From Alphaproteobacteria bacterium (GTDB lineage: Bacteria; Pseudomonadota; Alphaproteobacteria; Oceanibaculales; Oceanibaculaceae), in NCBI GenBank assembly GCA_018823745.1, contig JAHJHR010000016.1, positions 62,001-126,000 of the forward strand: DNA of 64,000 nucleotides, read 5' to 3'. Both the position numbers and the translations under genes were made by a program. Positions 1 through 9,101 of this stretch are shown here, one piece after another. The notes below the pieces were generated by a model. It searched no databases. It saw nothing but the letters and a program-made list of their open reading frames with translations, and was not told the DNA's origin. Position 1 is the first letter of the stretch. The number at the start of each line of letters is the position of its first letter.

Positions 1-1
1 G

Positions 2-817
2 AACCGTGACAAATTCGTGCTGGCGACCAAGGTGATCGGCGCCAGCCGCAGCGGCTTCGAGCATATCCGCGAGGGCAAGGCGAAGCTGGACCGCAAGAAT
101 ATCGAGGCCGCCATCGATGCCTCGCTGCGCCGGCTGAACACCGATTACGTCGATCTCTACCAGCTGCACTGGGCGGACCGGCAGACCAACAGCGCCGGCC
201 AGTTCGGCTATGTGCACAAGGAATCGCCGGACGCCACCCCCATCGAGGAAACGCTGGAGGCACTGGCCGGGTTGGTAAAGGCGGGCAAGATCCGGGCGGT
301 CGGCGTATCGAACGAGACGCCCTGGGGCCTGCACGCCTTCCTGCGCGCGGCGGAGGAAAAGGGCCTGCCGCGCATCGCCAGCATCCAGAACGCCTATAGC
401 CTGCTTTTCCGGCCGTTTGAGGTCGGGCTGGCGGAAATGGCGATCCGCGAGGATGTCGGGCTGCTCGCCTTCTCGCCGCTCGCCATGGGCGCGCTCAGCG
501 GCAAATATCTCGGCGGGACGGTGCCGCAGGGCACGCGCATGGCGCTCTACCCGACGCGCTATGGCCGCTATATCGCGGAAAAGCCGATGGCGGTGACCGG
601 GAAGCTGGTGGCGCTGGCGAAGGAACACGGGCTCAGCCCGACCCAGATGGCGCTGGCCTATGTGAACAGCCGGCCCTTCGTGACCGCCAACATCATCGGG
701 GCCAGCACGGTCGAACAGGTGGCCGAGAATATCGGCAGCGCCGACATCACCTTATCGACCGAAATTCTGGAGGGTATCGCCGCCATCCTGCAGCAGGAGC
801 CGATGCCGGTCCTGTAG
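2..817 (+). CDS. Aldo/keto reductase, Tas-like (5' end outside window)
   Basis: NADPH-dependent oxidoreductase of the aldo/keto reductase superfamily, probably cytosolic. The frame is open to the left edge (residues NRDKF precede a GTG that should not be taken as the start), so the first third, with the catalytic Asp and Tyr, is missing. Visible are the catalytic Lys in LATK, the catalytic His in LYQLHW, GVSNETPWGL, and the C-terminal cofactor loop with IIGAST. About 270 residues are present; Tas-type members have about 345. It converges on ftsY with only 9 bp between the stop codons and no obvious terminator. The physiological substrate cannot be told from sequence. Confidence 0.88.
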   Translation, partial: NRDKFVLATKVIGASRSGFEHIREGKAKLDRKNIEAAIDASLRRLNTDYVDLYQLHWADRQTNSAGQFGYVHKESPDATPIEETLEALAGLVKAGKIRAVGVSNETPWGLHAFLRAAEEKGLPRIASIQNAYSLLFRPFEVGLAEMAIREDVGLLAFSPLAMGALSGKYLGGTVPQGTRMALYPTRYGRYIAEKPMAVTGKLVALAKEHGLSPTQMALAYVNSRPFVTANIIGASTVEQVAENIGSADITLSTEILEGIAAILQQEPMPVL

Positions 818-826
818 GCAGCGGGT

Positions 827-1788
<962 letters not shown>

Positions 1789-1792
<4 letters not shown>

Positions 1793-3048
1793 GCTGCTGT
1801 CCGGATATCCACGGTCTGGCCGGTGAGCTGGTCTGCCCCGGCCCCGGTAATGCGGGCACGCAGGATCGTACCCGGTGCGACATCGGTATCGAGCAGGACG
1901 GGCGCGAAATGCTCGGTCCGCCCCATGCCCGGCTTCTCCATCAGCACCTCAGCCTCCGTGCCGATGCGCGAGGCCAGGAACGTCGCCTGCCGCGCTTCAC
2001 CCGCCGCGCGCAGACGGGCCGCGCGCTCCTTGCGGATTTCCACCGGAAGCTGCGGCATGCGCGCCGCCGGCGTGCCGGGGCGCTCGCTATAGGGGAAGAC
2101 GTGCAGATAGGTCAGGTCGCATTCCTCGACGCTGCGCAGCGTGTTCTCGAACATCTCGTCGGTCTCGGTCGGGAAACCGGCGATCAGATCGGCGCCGAAC
2201 ACCATGTCGGGGCGCAAGGCCTTCACCTTCTCGACGAAGGCGATGGCGTCGGCGCGCAGATGGCGGCGCTTCATGCGCTTCAGGATCATGTCGTCGCCGG
2301 CCTGCAGGCTGATATGCAGATGCGGCAGCAGACGCGGCTCCTCGGCGATCAGCCGGAACAGATCATCGTCGATCTCCACCGGGTCGAGCGAGGACAGGCG
2401 CAGGCGCGGCAGTTCCGGCACATTCGCCAGCAGCCGGCGGATCATCTGGCCCAGCGCCGGCTTGCCCGGCAGATCGGGACCATAGCTGGTGATATCGACG
2501 CCGGTCAGCACCACCTCGTTATAGCCGTTGCGCACCAGTTCGCGCACCTGCTCCACGACACGGCCGATGGGCACAGAGCGGCTGTTGCCCCGGCCGAAGG
2601 GGATGATGCAGAAGGTGCAGCGATGGTCGCAGCCCTGCTGCACCTGCACGAAGGCGCGGGCGCGATCCTCGAAGCCGGCGATCATGTGCGCGGCGGTCTC
2701 GCGCACGCTCATGATGTCGTTCACCCGCACCCGGGCATCGTCATCCAGCCCGTAACTCGCGGCCTGCAGCTTCTCCTCATTGCCGAGGATGCGGTCCACC
2801 TCCGGCATGGCGGCGAACTGCTCCGGCTTAACCTGGGCGGCGCAGCCGGTGACGATAATCTTTGCGTTCGGATTCTTGCGGCGCAGCTTGCGGATGGTCT
2901 GGCGCGCCTGGCGCTCGGCCTCGGCGGTGACGGCGCAGGTATTCACGATCACCGTGTCGGTCAGCCCGGCCTGGGCCGCCAGATCCTTCATCACCTCGGA
3001 TTCGTAGGAATTGAGGCGGCAGCCGAAGGTGACGATCTCGACGCCCAT
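1789..3048 (-). CDS. mtaB: tRNA t6A37 C2-methylthiotransferase MtaB
   Basis: Radical-SAM enzyme that adds a methylthio group to N6-threonylcarbamoyl-adenosine 37 of ANN-decoding tRNAs. The N-terminal MTTase domain carries three cluster cysteines (Cys10, Cys38, Cys69), the radical-SAM domain has Cys140-X3-Cys144-X2-Cys147, and a TRAM-like RNA-binding region ends the protein (419 aa). The frame is open well upstream, but the ATG at 3048 begins MGVEIVTFGCRLN, the usual family N terminus, and overlaps the dapF stop as TGATG. Middle gene of dapF-mtaB-ftsY. MiaB-type proteins are related; the CRLNSYES opening favours MtaB. Confidence 0.93.
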
Positions 3049-3884
3049 CACGTGGCCCCGATGACAGCGGGTTCCAGCTCGCCCCGGTAGGAGATGGCGA
3101 CCGGCCCAGTCATCAGCACCCGGCCATCCTCGGTCCATTCGATGGTCAGCTTGCCGCCATCGAGGATCACATCGGCCTTGCGTTCGCTGAGGCCGCGCCG
3201 CACGGCGGCGACCAGGCTGGCGCAGGCGCCGGTGCCGCAGGCGCGGGTAATGCCCACACCGCGTTCCCACACCCGCATCCGCATCTTCGTCGGCGAGAGA
3301 ATCTGCACCGCCTCGACATTGATGCGCTGGGGGAAGAGCGGGTCATGCTCGATGCGCGGGCCGATCTCGGCCATCGGGATGCTCTCGACATCATCGACGA
3401 AATAGACCGCATGCGGGTTGCCGACATTCACGCAGGTGGCTTCCAGCAGCGGTGCGACACCGGCGGAAACCTTCAGCGTGTCCATCTCCCGGGCCAGCGG
3501 AATCTCGTCCCAGCCGAGCCGCGCCTCGCCCATATCGACGGTCACGGTGCCATCCGCATTCACATTGGTCAGCAGCGTGCCGACCACGGTCTCGATGGAC
3601 AGTGCCGGGCGATCCGCCTCAGCCGACAGCCAGGCGGCGACGCAGCGCGTGGCGTTGCCGCAGGCCTCCACCTCGCCGCCATCGGCATTCAGGATGCGCA
3701 TATAGGCATCGGCGCCATTCTTCGGCGGCTCGATGACGATCATCTGGTCGAAGCCCACGCCGGTGCGGCGGTCGGCAATGGCGCGAATCTGCGCCTCGCT
3801 CAGCGCGATGGGCGCATTCCGGCCATCGAGAACGACGAAATCATTCCCCAGCCCGTGCATCTTGATGAAAGGCAGCGTTTCCAT
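3048..3884 (-). CDS. dapF: Diaminopimelate epimerase
   Basis: Converts LL- to meso-diaminopimelate for lysine and peptidoglycan synthesis. 278 residues from the chosen ATG (METLPFIKMHGLGNDF). The frame extends further upstream, but that part resembles no DapF. Both catalytic cysteines are visible: Cys75 in ACGNATR and Cys216 in ACGTGAC. First gene of the operon with mtaB and ftsY. The 131-bp gap to the small membrane gene at 4016 on the other strand must hold the divergent promoters. Confidence 0.96.
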   Translation of the reverse strand: METLPFIKMHGLGNDFVVLDGRNAPIALSEAQIRAIADRRTGVGFDQMIVIEPPKNGADAYMRILNADGGEVEACGNATRCVAAWLSAEADRPALSIETVVGTLLTNVNADGTVTVDMGEARLGWDEIPLAREMDTLKVSAGVAPLLEATCVNVGNPHAVYFVDDVESIPMAEIGPRIEHDPLFPQRINVEAVQILSPTKMRMRVWERGVGITRACGTGACASLVAAVRRGLSERKADVILDGGKLTIEWTEDGRVLMTGPVAISYRGELEPAVIGAT

Positions 3885-4015
3885 GATCCGCCTTATATGG
3901 CGATGCGGGGGTCGGAGTCCATGAATCTGACACAGGCCAGCCGCGCGGGAACAACCCGGCGCCAGAAGCATTAGGTTCCTGTGTTCTCCATTACCGCTAT
4001 CTAAAGGAGCCTGCT

Positions 4016-4090
4016 ATGCCCTATATACTGATGTGGCTGATCGGTCTGCCGATCCCCCTGATCCTCATCCTCTGGCTCGTCCTGAGTTGA
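4016..4090 (+). CDS. 24-residue hydrophobic membrane peptide
   Basis: A very short gene: ATG at 4016, 24 codons, TGA at 4088-4090, preceded by a good ribosome-binding site (AAAGGAG at 4003-4009, 6 nt before the start). The product is almost entirely hydrophobic, starting MPYILMWLIG, then a PIP kink and a Leu/Ile/Trp-rich helix, which suggests a single membrane-spanning segment. Function is not recognised. It lies between dapF and the cold-shock gene. The strong Shine-Dalgarno and clean transmembrane pattern argue for a real gene; the short length argues for caution. Confidence 0.6.
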   Translation: MPYILMWLIGLPIPLILILWLVLS

Positions 4091-4183
4091 TGGAAACCAT
4101 ATTGGGCTTGCCTTCTGGCGCAGTTATCGCCATGTTGGGGGAGTCATTCTGCTTTGGACTGCCGGCTTGCTACGCCCCTTCGG

Positions 4184-4211
4184 GTGTCCAGTTCGCGCTA
4201 TCCCTGGACAC
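4184..4211 (+). promoter_or_regulatory. Inverted repeat in the cold-shock gene leader
   Basis: GTGTCCAG (4184-4191) and CTGGACAC (4204-4211) form a perfect 8-bp stem with a 12-nt loop, about 58 nt upstream of the cold-shock ATG. Cold-shock mRNAs commonly carry long structured leaders that control translation, but an operator cannot be excluded. The transcription start is unknown. Confidence 0.35.
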
Positions 4212-4268
4212 AGTGTGATGCGCCGCCCATTCGGTGTGGCGCCAACGGACTAAACGAAGGAGGCATTT

Positions 4269-4478
4269 ATGCCTATCGGTACTGTAAAGTGGTTCAATGG
4301 GACCAAGGGTTATGGCTTCATTCAGCCGGAAAACGGCGGCGCGGACGTTTTCGTCCACATTTCCGCTGTTGAGCGCGCTGGCATGCGCGGCCTCGATGAA
4401 GGCCAGAAGGTCTCTTATGACGAGCAGCGCGATCCGAAGCGCGGCAAGACCTCGGCTGAAAATCTGAAGGCCGTCTGA
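4269..4478 (+). CDS. Cold-shock protein (CspA family)
   Basis: 69-residue single OB-fold that binds single-stranded RNA/DNA and acts as an RNA chaperone in the cytosol. RNP1 is KGYGFI (13-18) and RNP2 is VFVHIS (27-32); both are intact. GAAGGAGG ends about 6 nt before the ATG. The gene has an approximately 180-nt upstream region with an inverted repeat and a strong terminator 25 nt after the stop, so it is probably a monocistronic unit. The exact paralogue (CspA/B/D) cannot be decided. Confidence 0.95.
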   Translation: MPIGTVKWFNGTKGYGFIQPENGGADVFVHISAVERAGMRGLDEGQKVSYDEQRDPKRGKTSAENLKAV

Positions 4479-4502
4479 TCTTACCGGTCAGAGCCTAATG
4501 AG

Positions 4503-4540
4503 AAAGGGCACCGGGAAACCGGTGCCCTTTTCGCTTTTTA
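4503..4540 (+). terminator. Rho-independent terminator after the cold-shock gene
   Basis: Perfect 12-bp stem (4503-4514 with 4519-4530) with a GAAA tetraloop, followed by a T-rich tail. A textbook intrinsic terminator. Confidence 0.9.
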
Positions 4541-4555
4541 GTCCCGGAGACACAC

Positions 4556-4792
4556 ATGGCGTTCAAACCGAACTACAATCAACAGCGGGCCGAGCGCGAC
4601 CGGGCCAAGGAACAGAAGAAAAAAGAAAAGCTTCTGCGCCAGGAAGAGGAAGTCGCACGCCGCAAGGGCCAGCTCGATGACGAGGCCAATGGCGGCGAAA
4701 CTTCTGCTGACGAGCCTCGCGACGACAATGACGGCAGCGGCGACATCACCACTGGCCCCGCTTCCGGCGATACCCCGCCGGACCGCAGCTGA
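4556..4792 (+). CDS. Small charged hypothetical protein
   Basis: 78 residues starting MAFKPNYNQQRAERDRAKEQ. The first half is Lys/Glu/Arg/Gln-rich and probably one long charged helix or coiled coil. The second half is acidic, Gly/Ser/Asp-rich and likely disordered. No transmembrane segment, signal or cysteine. It starts 15 nt after the cold-shock terminator with CGGAGACACAC before the ATG. Small proteins with this N terminus seem conserved in related alphaproteobacteria, but I know no function. It is followed at 34 nt by another small gene on the same strand. Confidence 0.72.
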   Translation: MAFKPNYNQQRAERDRAKEQKKKEKLLRQEEEVARRKGQLDDEANGGETSADEPRDDNDGSGDITTGPASGDTPPDRS

Positions 4793-4826
4793 CCAACACC
4801 AACATCGATAGCGCCGGAGAATCAGC

Positions 4827-5054
4827 GTGGGACGCCAGAAGAAACAAGTAGCACCCGCCAGCTTCGTGCTGTTCGACGTGCTCTATGAGGACGGCAACCG
4901 TACCTCCAACCGTAAGGTCCCCGGCGATCTGCTGGACGGGCTGGACGGCGACGACCCGGCCCGTACCTTCATCATGAGCCAGGACCAGAAGATCGCCGAC
5001 ATGTCCGGCCAGCCACGCGGCCAGATCAAGAGCCTGAAGCGCTCGGGGAAATAA
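4827..5054 (+). CDS. Small hypothetical protein
   Basis: 75 residues from a GTG start preceded by CGGAGAATCAGC. Residues 1-10 are basic, followed by a beta-like stretch (SFVLFDVLYEDG), an acidic middle (DGLDGDD) and a basic end (IKSLKRSGK). No membrane segment or cysteine. It may be co-transcribed with the gene at 4556. It converges on the ASCH gene with 7 bp between stops. No family recognised. Confidence 0.68.
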   Translation: MGRQKKQVAPASFVLFDVLYEDGNRTSNRKVPGDLLDGLDGDDPARTFIMSQDQKIADMSGQPRGQIKSLKRSGK

Positions 5055-5061
5055 CGCGCCC

Positions 5062-5541
5062 TTAGGGGTGGTCAGCCCGGTCTGCCATTTCCGGCGGCCA
5101 GACCACCTCGAAGCGCTCGCACACCACCTCGATCCGGTCGTGCATGGGGAAACCCTCGCGCGCGGCCTGCCGCCCGAAATAGCGGCTGTGGCCCTCCCGC
5201 CAAGAGGCGAGGCTGCCATCCCCCTCGCCCTCTGCCGCCGCGAAATCCTCCCCGACCTCGATAAACGGCCGGATGTCGATCTGCACGGTACGCCAGATGC
5301 AGGCCGGGTTGCCGGCGCCATCCAGCACCAGCACATGATCCCCCGGCTTCGGCACGGTATCCGCCGTATAGTCGCGCAACAGCGACGCCGTCCCCCGCTT
5401 GCGCCCGGCCCGGACCAGCGCCAGCAGCTCATCGGCCAGCGCCGGTGAATCGCCGAAGCTCACCACCTCATAGGGCTGCTCCGCGACACCAGATGCGGCG
5501 CGGTAAGATGCCCAGAACTCTTCGGCTGCTTTGCTGGGCAT
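5062..5541 (-). CDS. ASCH domain protein
   Basis: 159 residues with the ASCH fold, a PUA-like RNA-binding beta-barrel. Family features seen: FGDSPALADELLALV followed by GRKRGTASLL, then PGDHVLVLDGAGNPACIWRT and a C-terminal region rich in aromatic residues. ASCH proteins are suspected RNA or nucleotide binders; at least one is an amidohydrolase acting on N4-acetylcytidine. The role here is unknown. It lies 14 bp downstream of the DUF4238 gene on the same strand and may share its transcript. Confidence 0.82.
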   Translation of the reverse strand: MPSKAAEEFWASYRAASGVAEQPYEVVSFGDSPALADELLALVRAGRKRGTASLLRDYTADTVPKPGDHVLVLDGAGNPACIWRTVQIDIRPFIEVGEDFAAAEGEGDGSLASWREGHSRYFGRQAAREGFPMHDRIEVVCERFEVVWPPEMADRADHP

Positions 5542-5555
5542 GGAATTCCTCTAAG

Positions 5556-6623
5556 CTAACTTCGCGCCACTGCGCACGCCCACAGACTGGCCGGGGCAAC
5601 GCCGCGTCTGGCGCGGCGGGCGCGATCCGTATAGGTCAGCAACAAAGGCCAAGCGGTCGGCGCGGGTACGTTATATTGCGTATGAAGCATTTCCCTGCGG
5701 TCAGGGCGGTAGACGCGGTCGCCCGTTATGGCAACGAATGTATGGCTGCCCGGGGCTGTCTCCTGCAGTGTCTCCACGCTGAACCACGCCGCCCTGCGGC
5801 GTGACTTGGCGCTGTGGTAAGTCGATGCGACCAACTCTCGGTCCTTCCACTCACGGAAATACAGATTGGCATCGCAACGAACAGCCTGCAGCTCGTTAAA
5901 GGCGGCCACGTCCGCGACACGGTCAATGACGCCAAGTTCGCCTAGCCTTTTCTTTAGCTGGTAGATGGCCGGGTCGAATGACATCAGCAGGAGCTCCGGC
6001 GTCAGCGGCATCAGTAGCATTGCGCCCGGACTTCTGAAACCTGCACCTCCCAGCACGTCCTTTTGCAGATGGAAGCGGTTCGTGTAGACCACCGGATCAT
6101 CGGATGTGAAGAATGGCATTGCCGTGCGATTGAGGATAATCCGCGTCTGTAGGTGGGCCGTACTTCCTATGCTGTCCTTGAAAGCGTTCAGCGCGAGATG
6201 AAGGGCCATCTCGTGCGTCACAACTAGGCTTTCCAGCAGCTCAGATGTAGCCTGGTCTGCTATCATTGCCCGTTCCGCGTCCGCTAGCCGGATTTGGCTG
6301 TCGATCCACGCTGCGCTCCTGTAGGACTGCAGCAACATGAAGGCGTGGAGGCGGCGGACGTCTACTGGTGTCGCGGCGGCGGGATCGTTGACGACGCGCT
6401 GCATGATCTTGCCGTATTCACCTTCGGGCTCTTGCAATGCCCGCTCCAAGACGCCGTCGCGCCCATAGAAATATGGCTTTGCGCACTGTCCTTTCGCCGG
6501 CGCCGCTTCGACCGACCGTTCGCGGGAGATGTTGAACAGATTAACAGCGGCCCCCTCACTGTCCGCGCAGAAAGCGCGGAGATAACAACGGGGCACGAAG
6601 TGCTGGGATTTGTTCGCGGGCAT
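5556..6623 (-). CDS. DUF4238 domain protein
   Basis: 355 residues starting MPANKSQHFVPRCYLRAF; the SQHFVPRCYLR opening is the signature of DUF4238, a family of unknown function with patchy distribution. A long helical middle follows, then a region with FTSDDPVVYTN and LLMPLTPELLLMSF. Composition looks less GC-rich than the neighbours. The gene stands alone, followed by ASCH, with a 393-nt non-coding stretch upstream. Horizontal acquisition is inferred from composition and patchy family distribution. Catalytic activity is not known. Confidence 0.8.
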   Translation of the reverse strand: MPANKSQHFVPRCYLRAFCADSEGAAVNLFNISRERSVEAAPAKGQCAKPYFYGRDGVLERALQEPEGEYGKIMQRVVNDPAAATPVDVRRLHAFMLLQSYRSAAWIDSQIRLADAERAMIADQATSELLESLVVTHEMALHLALNAFKDSIGSTAHLQTRIILNRTAMPFFTSDDPVVYTNRFHLQKDVLGGAGFRSPGAMLLMPLTPELLLMSFDPAIYQLKKRLGELGVIDRVADVAAFNELQAVRCDANLYFREWKDRELVASTYHSAKSRRRAAWFSVETLQETAPGSHTFVAITGDRVYRPDRREMLHTQYNVPAPTAWPLLLTYTDRARRARRGVAPASLWACAVARS

Positions 6624-7016
6624 GGTGGTCGGATGATGTGGCGCCTAGGTCGACGACGCAACAAATGTCGTCTGTCGGCTGCTTCACACGCGAAATCGCG
6701 GGCTTCGCGGCGCCCATTTGCAGCACCGACTACGCCTTCCTTGGCTTCTCAGGCATCCTCAGCGGCGGATTCTTGATCTGCATTTCCAAAAGCCGCGTGT
6801 CCGCCCAAACCCAAAACTCAACCCGCCCCCACCATGATTGACTCCAGCGGCGCTTTCCCCTAGGTTCCGCCTCGTTCAACGGCATATTGGCCGCCCATAC
6901 AAGCCCTGAGGGGCACCGTCCGTCCGCGAGTTTCGCGCACGGGCGATTTTTCGTTTGGGCGGATCGGTGGCTGACGACCCTGGAATTTATCGATCTGCGG
7001 CAATGGGATAGAGCCT
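6624..7016. other. 393-nt intergenic stretch before ffh
   Basis: No convincing gene. Short open frames on both strands show no family motif and no ribosome-binding site. The right half must contain the ffh promoter; a candidate is given separately at 6838-6866. The left half is the 5' side of the DUF4238 gene and may be acquired DNA. Confidence 0.6.
6838..6866 (+). promoter_or_regulatory. Candidate sigma-70 promoter of the ffh operon
   Basis: TTGACT (6838-6843), 17-nt spacer, TAGGTT (6861-6866). The -35 is close to consensus and the -10 is weak, as is common in alphaproteobacteria. It lies about 150 nt upstream of the ffh start. Confidence 0.35.
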
Positions 7017-8489
7017 TTGTTCGATGGTCTGACTGGCAAGCTCGGCGATGTTTTCGAGCGGTTGAAGCGGCGCGGCGCTCTGTCGGAGAGCGACGTCCAG
7101 GCCGCCATGCGCGAAGTGCGCGTGGCGCTGCTGGAGGCCGATGTCGCCCTGCCGGTCGTGAAGGATTTCATCGCCCAGGCCACCGAGAAGGCAATCGGCA
7201 AGGAAGTCCTGCGCTCGGTCACGCCGGGCCAGATGGTCGTGAAGATCGTCCATGACACGCTGGTCGAGATGCTGGGCTCCGAGCCGGAGCCGATTGACCT
7301 GAACGCCCCCTCCCCGGTGCCGATCCTGATGGTCGGCCTGCAGGGCTCGGGCAAGACCACCACCACCGGCAAGCTGGCGCGCCGCCTGACGCTGCGCGAC
7401 AAGAAGAAAGTGCTGATGGCCTCGCTGGACGTCTACCGTCCGGCAGCACAGGAACAGCTGCGCATCCTGGGCGAGCAGACCGGTGTCGCGACCCTGCCCA
7501 TCGTGAAGGGCGAGCAACCGGTTTCCATCGCCAAGCGCGCCATGACCGTTGGCCGGTTGCAGGGCTATGACGTGGTCATGCTCGACACCGCCGGCCGGCT
7601 GCATGTCGATGAAGGGCTGATGGCCGAGGTCGCTGCGGTACGCGAGACGGTCAATCCGCATGAGGTGCTGCTGGTCGTCGACGCCATGACCGGCCAGGAC
7701 GCGGTGAATGTCGCCACGGCCTTCAAGGAACGCGTCGGCGTCACTGGCATCGTCATGACCCGCGTCGATGGCGATGCGCGCGGCGGTGCGGCGCTGTCGA
7801 TGCGCGGCGTCACCGGCTGCCCGATCAAGCTGATGGGCGTCGGCGAGAAGATGGACGCGCTGGAGGATTTCCACCCGGAGCGCATCGCCGGCCGCATCCT
7901 CGGCATGGGCGATGTCGTCTCGCTGGTCGAGCGCGCCGCGGAGACCATCGAGAAGGACGAGGCCGAGAAGCTTGCCCGCAAGATGTCGAAGGGCGAATTC
8001 GACCTGGACGACATGGCCTCCCAGCTGCGCCAGCTGCGCAAGATGGGCGGCATGGGCGGGGTGATGGGCATGCTGCCCGGCATGGGCAAGATGCAGAAGC
8101 AGATGGCCGGGGCCAATCTGGACGACCGGATGCTGGTCCGCCAGGAAGCCATCATCACCTCGATGACCAAGAAAGAACGCAAGGACATCAAGCTGCTGAA
8201 CGGGTCGCGCCGCAAGCGCATCGCGGCCGGCAGCGGCACCAGCGTTCAGGACGTCAACCGGCTGCTGAAGCAGTATCAGGATATGAGCCGGATGATGAAG
8301 ATGATGGGCAAGAAGGGCATGCTCAAAGGCCTGATGGGCGCCATGGGCGGCGGCGGCGGTGGCATGCCGCAGATGCCCCCCGGCGGCCTTGGTGGCCTGG
8401 GTGGCGGCATGGGTAGCGGCGGCCCTGGCCTGCCCGGCCTGCCGAAACTGCCCGGCGGCAAGCTCCCCCCCGGCTTTGGCCGGCGCTGA
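7017..8489 (+). CDS. ffh: Signal recognition particle protein Ffh
   Basis: SRP GTPase that binds signal sequences and 4.5S RNA and delivers nascent membrane proteins to FtsY. 490 residues: N domain (1-90), G domain with P-loop GLQGSGKTTT (107-116), DVYRPAAQEQL, DTAGRLH and TRVDGDARGG, then the methionine-rich M domain (from about 300) and a Gly/Met/Pro-rich tail (440-490). The start is an unusual TTG: it encodes the family N terminus MFDGLTGKLGDVF and no upstream ATG fits. First gene of ffh-rpsP-rimM-trmD-rplS. Confidence 0.97.
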   Translation: MFDGLTGKLGDVFERLKRRGALSESDVQAAMREVRVALLEADVALPVVKDFIAQATEKAIGKEVLRSVTPGQMVVKIVHDTLVEMLGSEPEPIDLNAPSPVPILMVGLQGSGKTTTTGKLARRLTLRDKKKVLMASLDVYRPAAQEQLRILGEQTGVATLPIVKGEQPVSIAKRAMTVGRLQGYDVVMLDTAGRLHVDEGLMAEVAAVRETVNPHEVLLVVDAMTGQDAVNVATAFKERVGVTGIVMTRVDGDARGGAALSMRGVTGCPIKLMGVGEKMDALEDFHPERIAGRILGMGDVVSLVERAAETIEKDEAEKLARKMSKGEFDLDDMASQLRQLRKMGGMGGVMGMLPGMGKMQKQMAGANLDDRMLVRQEAIITSMTKKERKDIKLLNGSRRKRIAAGSGTSVQDVNRLLKQYQDMSRMMKMMGKKGMLKGLMGAMGGGGGGMPQMPPGGLGGLGGGMGSGGPGLPGLPKLPGGKLPPGFGRR

Positions 8490-8546
8490 GATTTCGAATT
8501 CGCATACAGATAACCAGAACAGCTCAACCTAAGGACATACAAGACA

Positions 8547-9095
8547 ATGGCACTGAAGATTCGTCTGGCCCGTGGCGGCGCCAAGAAGCGCCCGTTCTAT
8601 CGCATCGTTGTGGCGCAGAGCACCTCGCCGCGCGACGGCGCCTTCATTGAGCGCATCGGCTCCTACAACCCGATGGTCGATCATGGTCATCCGGACCGCC
8701 TGAAGGTCGATGCCGAGCGCGCCACCTACTGGATCTCCGTCGGCGCCGTGCCGACCGACCGCGTTGCCCGCTTCCTGTCGACCGTTGGCCTGGGCGAAGC
8801 CCCGGCCCAGCCGGCCCAGACCAAGAAGAGCCAGCCCCGCGCCAAGACGCAGGAGCGCATGAAGGAGCAGGCTGCCCTGGCCGAGAAGGCCGCTGCCGCT
8901 GCCGAAGCCGCCAAGGCTGCCGCCGCTGCTGAAGCCGAAGCTGCTGCCGAGGCCGCCAAGGCCGCTGCTGCTGAAGCCGCTGCCGCCCCGGCCGAGGAAG
9001 CCCCTGCTGAGGCCGCTGCCGAAGCCCCGGCCGAGGAAGCTGCCGCCGAGGAGGCTCCGGCCGCCGAGGCCGAGACCGACAAGCAGAACGCCTAA
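8547..9095 (+). CDS. rpsP: 30S ribosomal protein S16 with long Ala/Glu tail
   Basis: Small-subunit assembly protein. Residues 1-85 are a normal S16 ([21 protein letters not shown], then GSYNPM). A basic linker ([17 protein letters not shown]) leads into about 75 residues of almost pure Ala/Glu/Pro (residues 110-182), so the protein is twice the usual length. AAGGA at 8531-8535 is the ribosome-binding site. Alphaproteobacterial S16 proteins often carry such tails; this one is on the long side. Expected to be a solvent-exposed, probably helical or disordered extension. Confidence 0.96.
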   Translation: MALKIRLARGGAKKRPFYRIVVAQSTSPRDGAFIERIGSYNPMVDHGHPDRLKVDAERATYWISVGAVPTDRVARFLSTVGLGEAPAQPAQTKKSQPRAKTQERMKEQAALAEKAAAAAEAAKAAAAAEAEAAAEAAKAAAAEAAAAPAEEAPAEAAAEAPAEEAAAEEAPAAEAETDKQNA

Positions 9096-9101
9096 GTCGA
9101 G

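Noticed and set aside
4033..4218. 61-codon frame overlapping the small membrane peptide and the cold-shock leader
   Set aside because: No Shine-Dalgarno and no family pattern. It overlaps the better-supported 24-codon gene in another frame.
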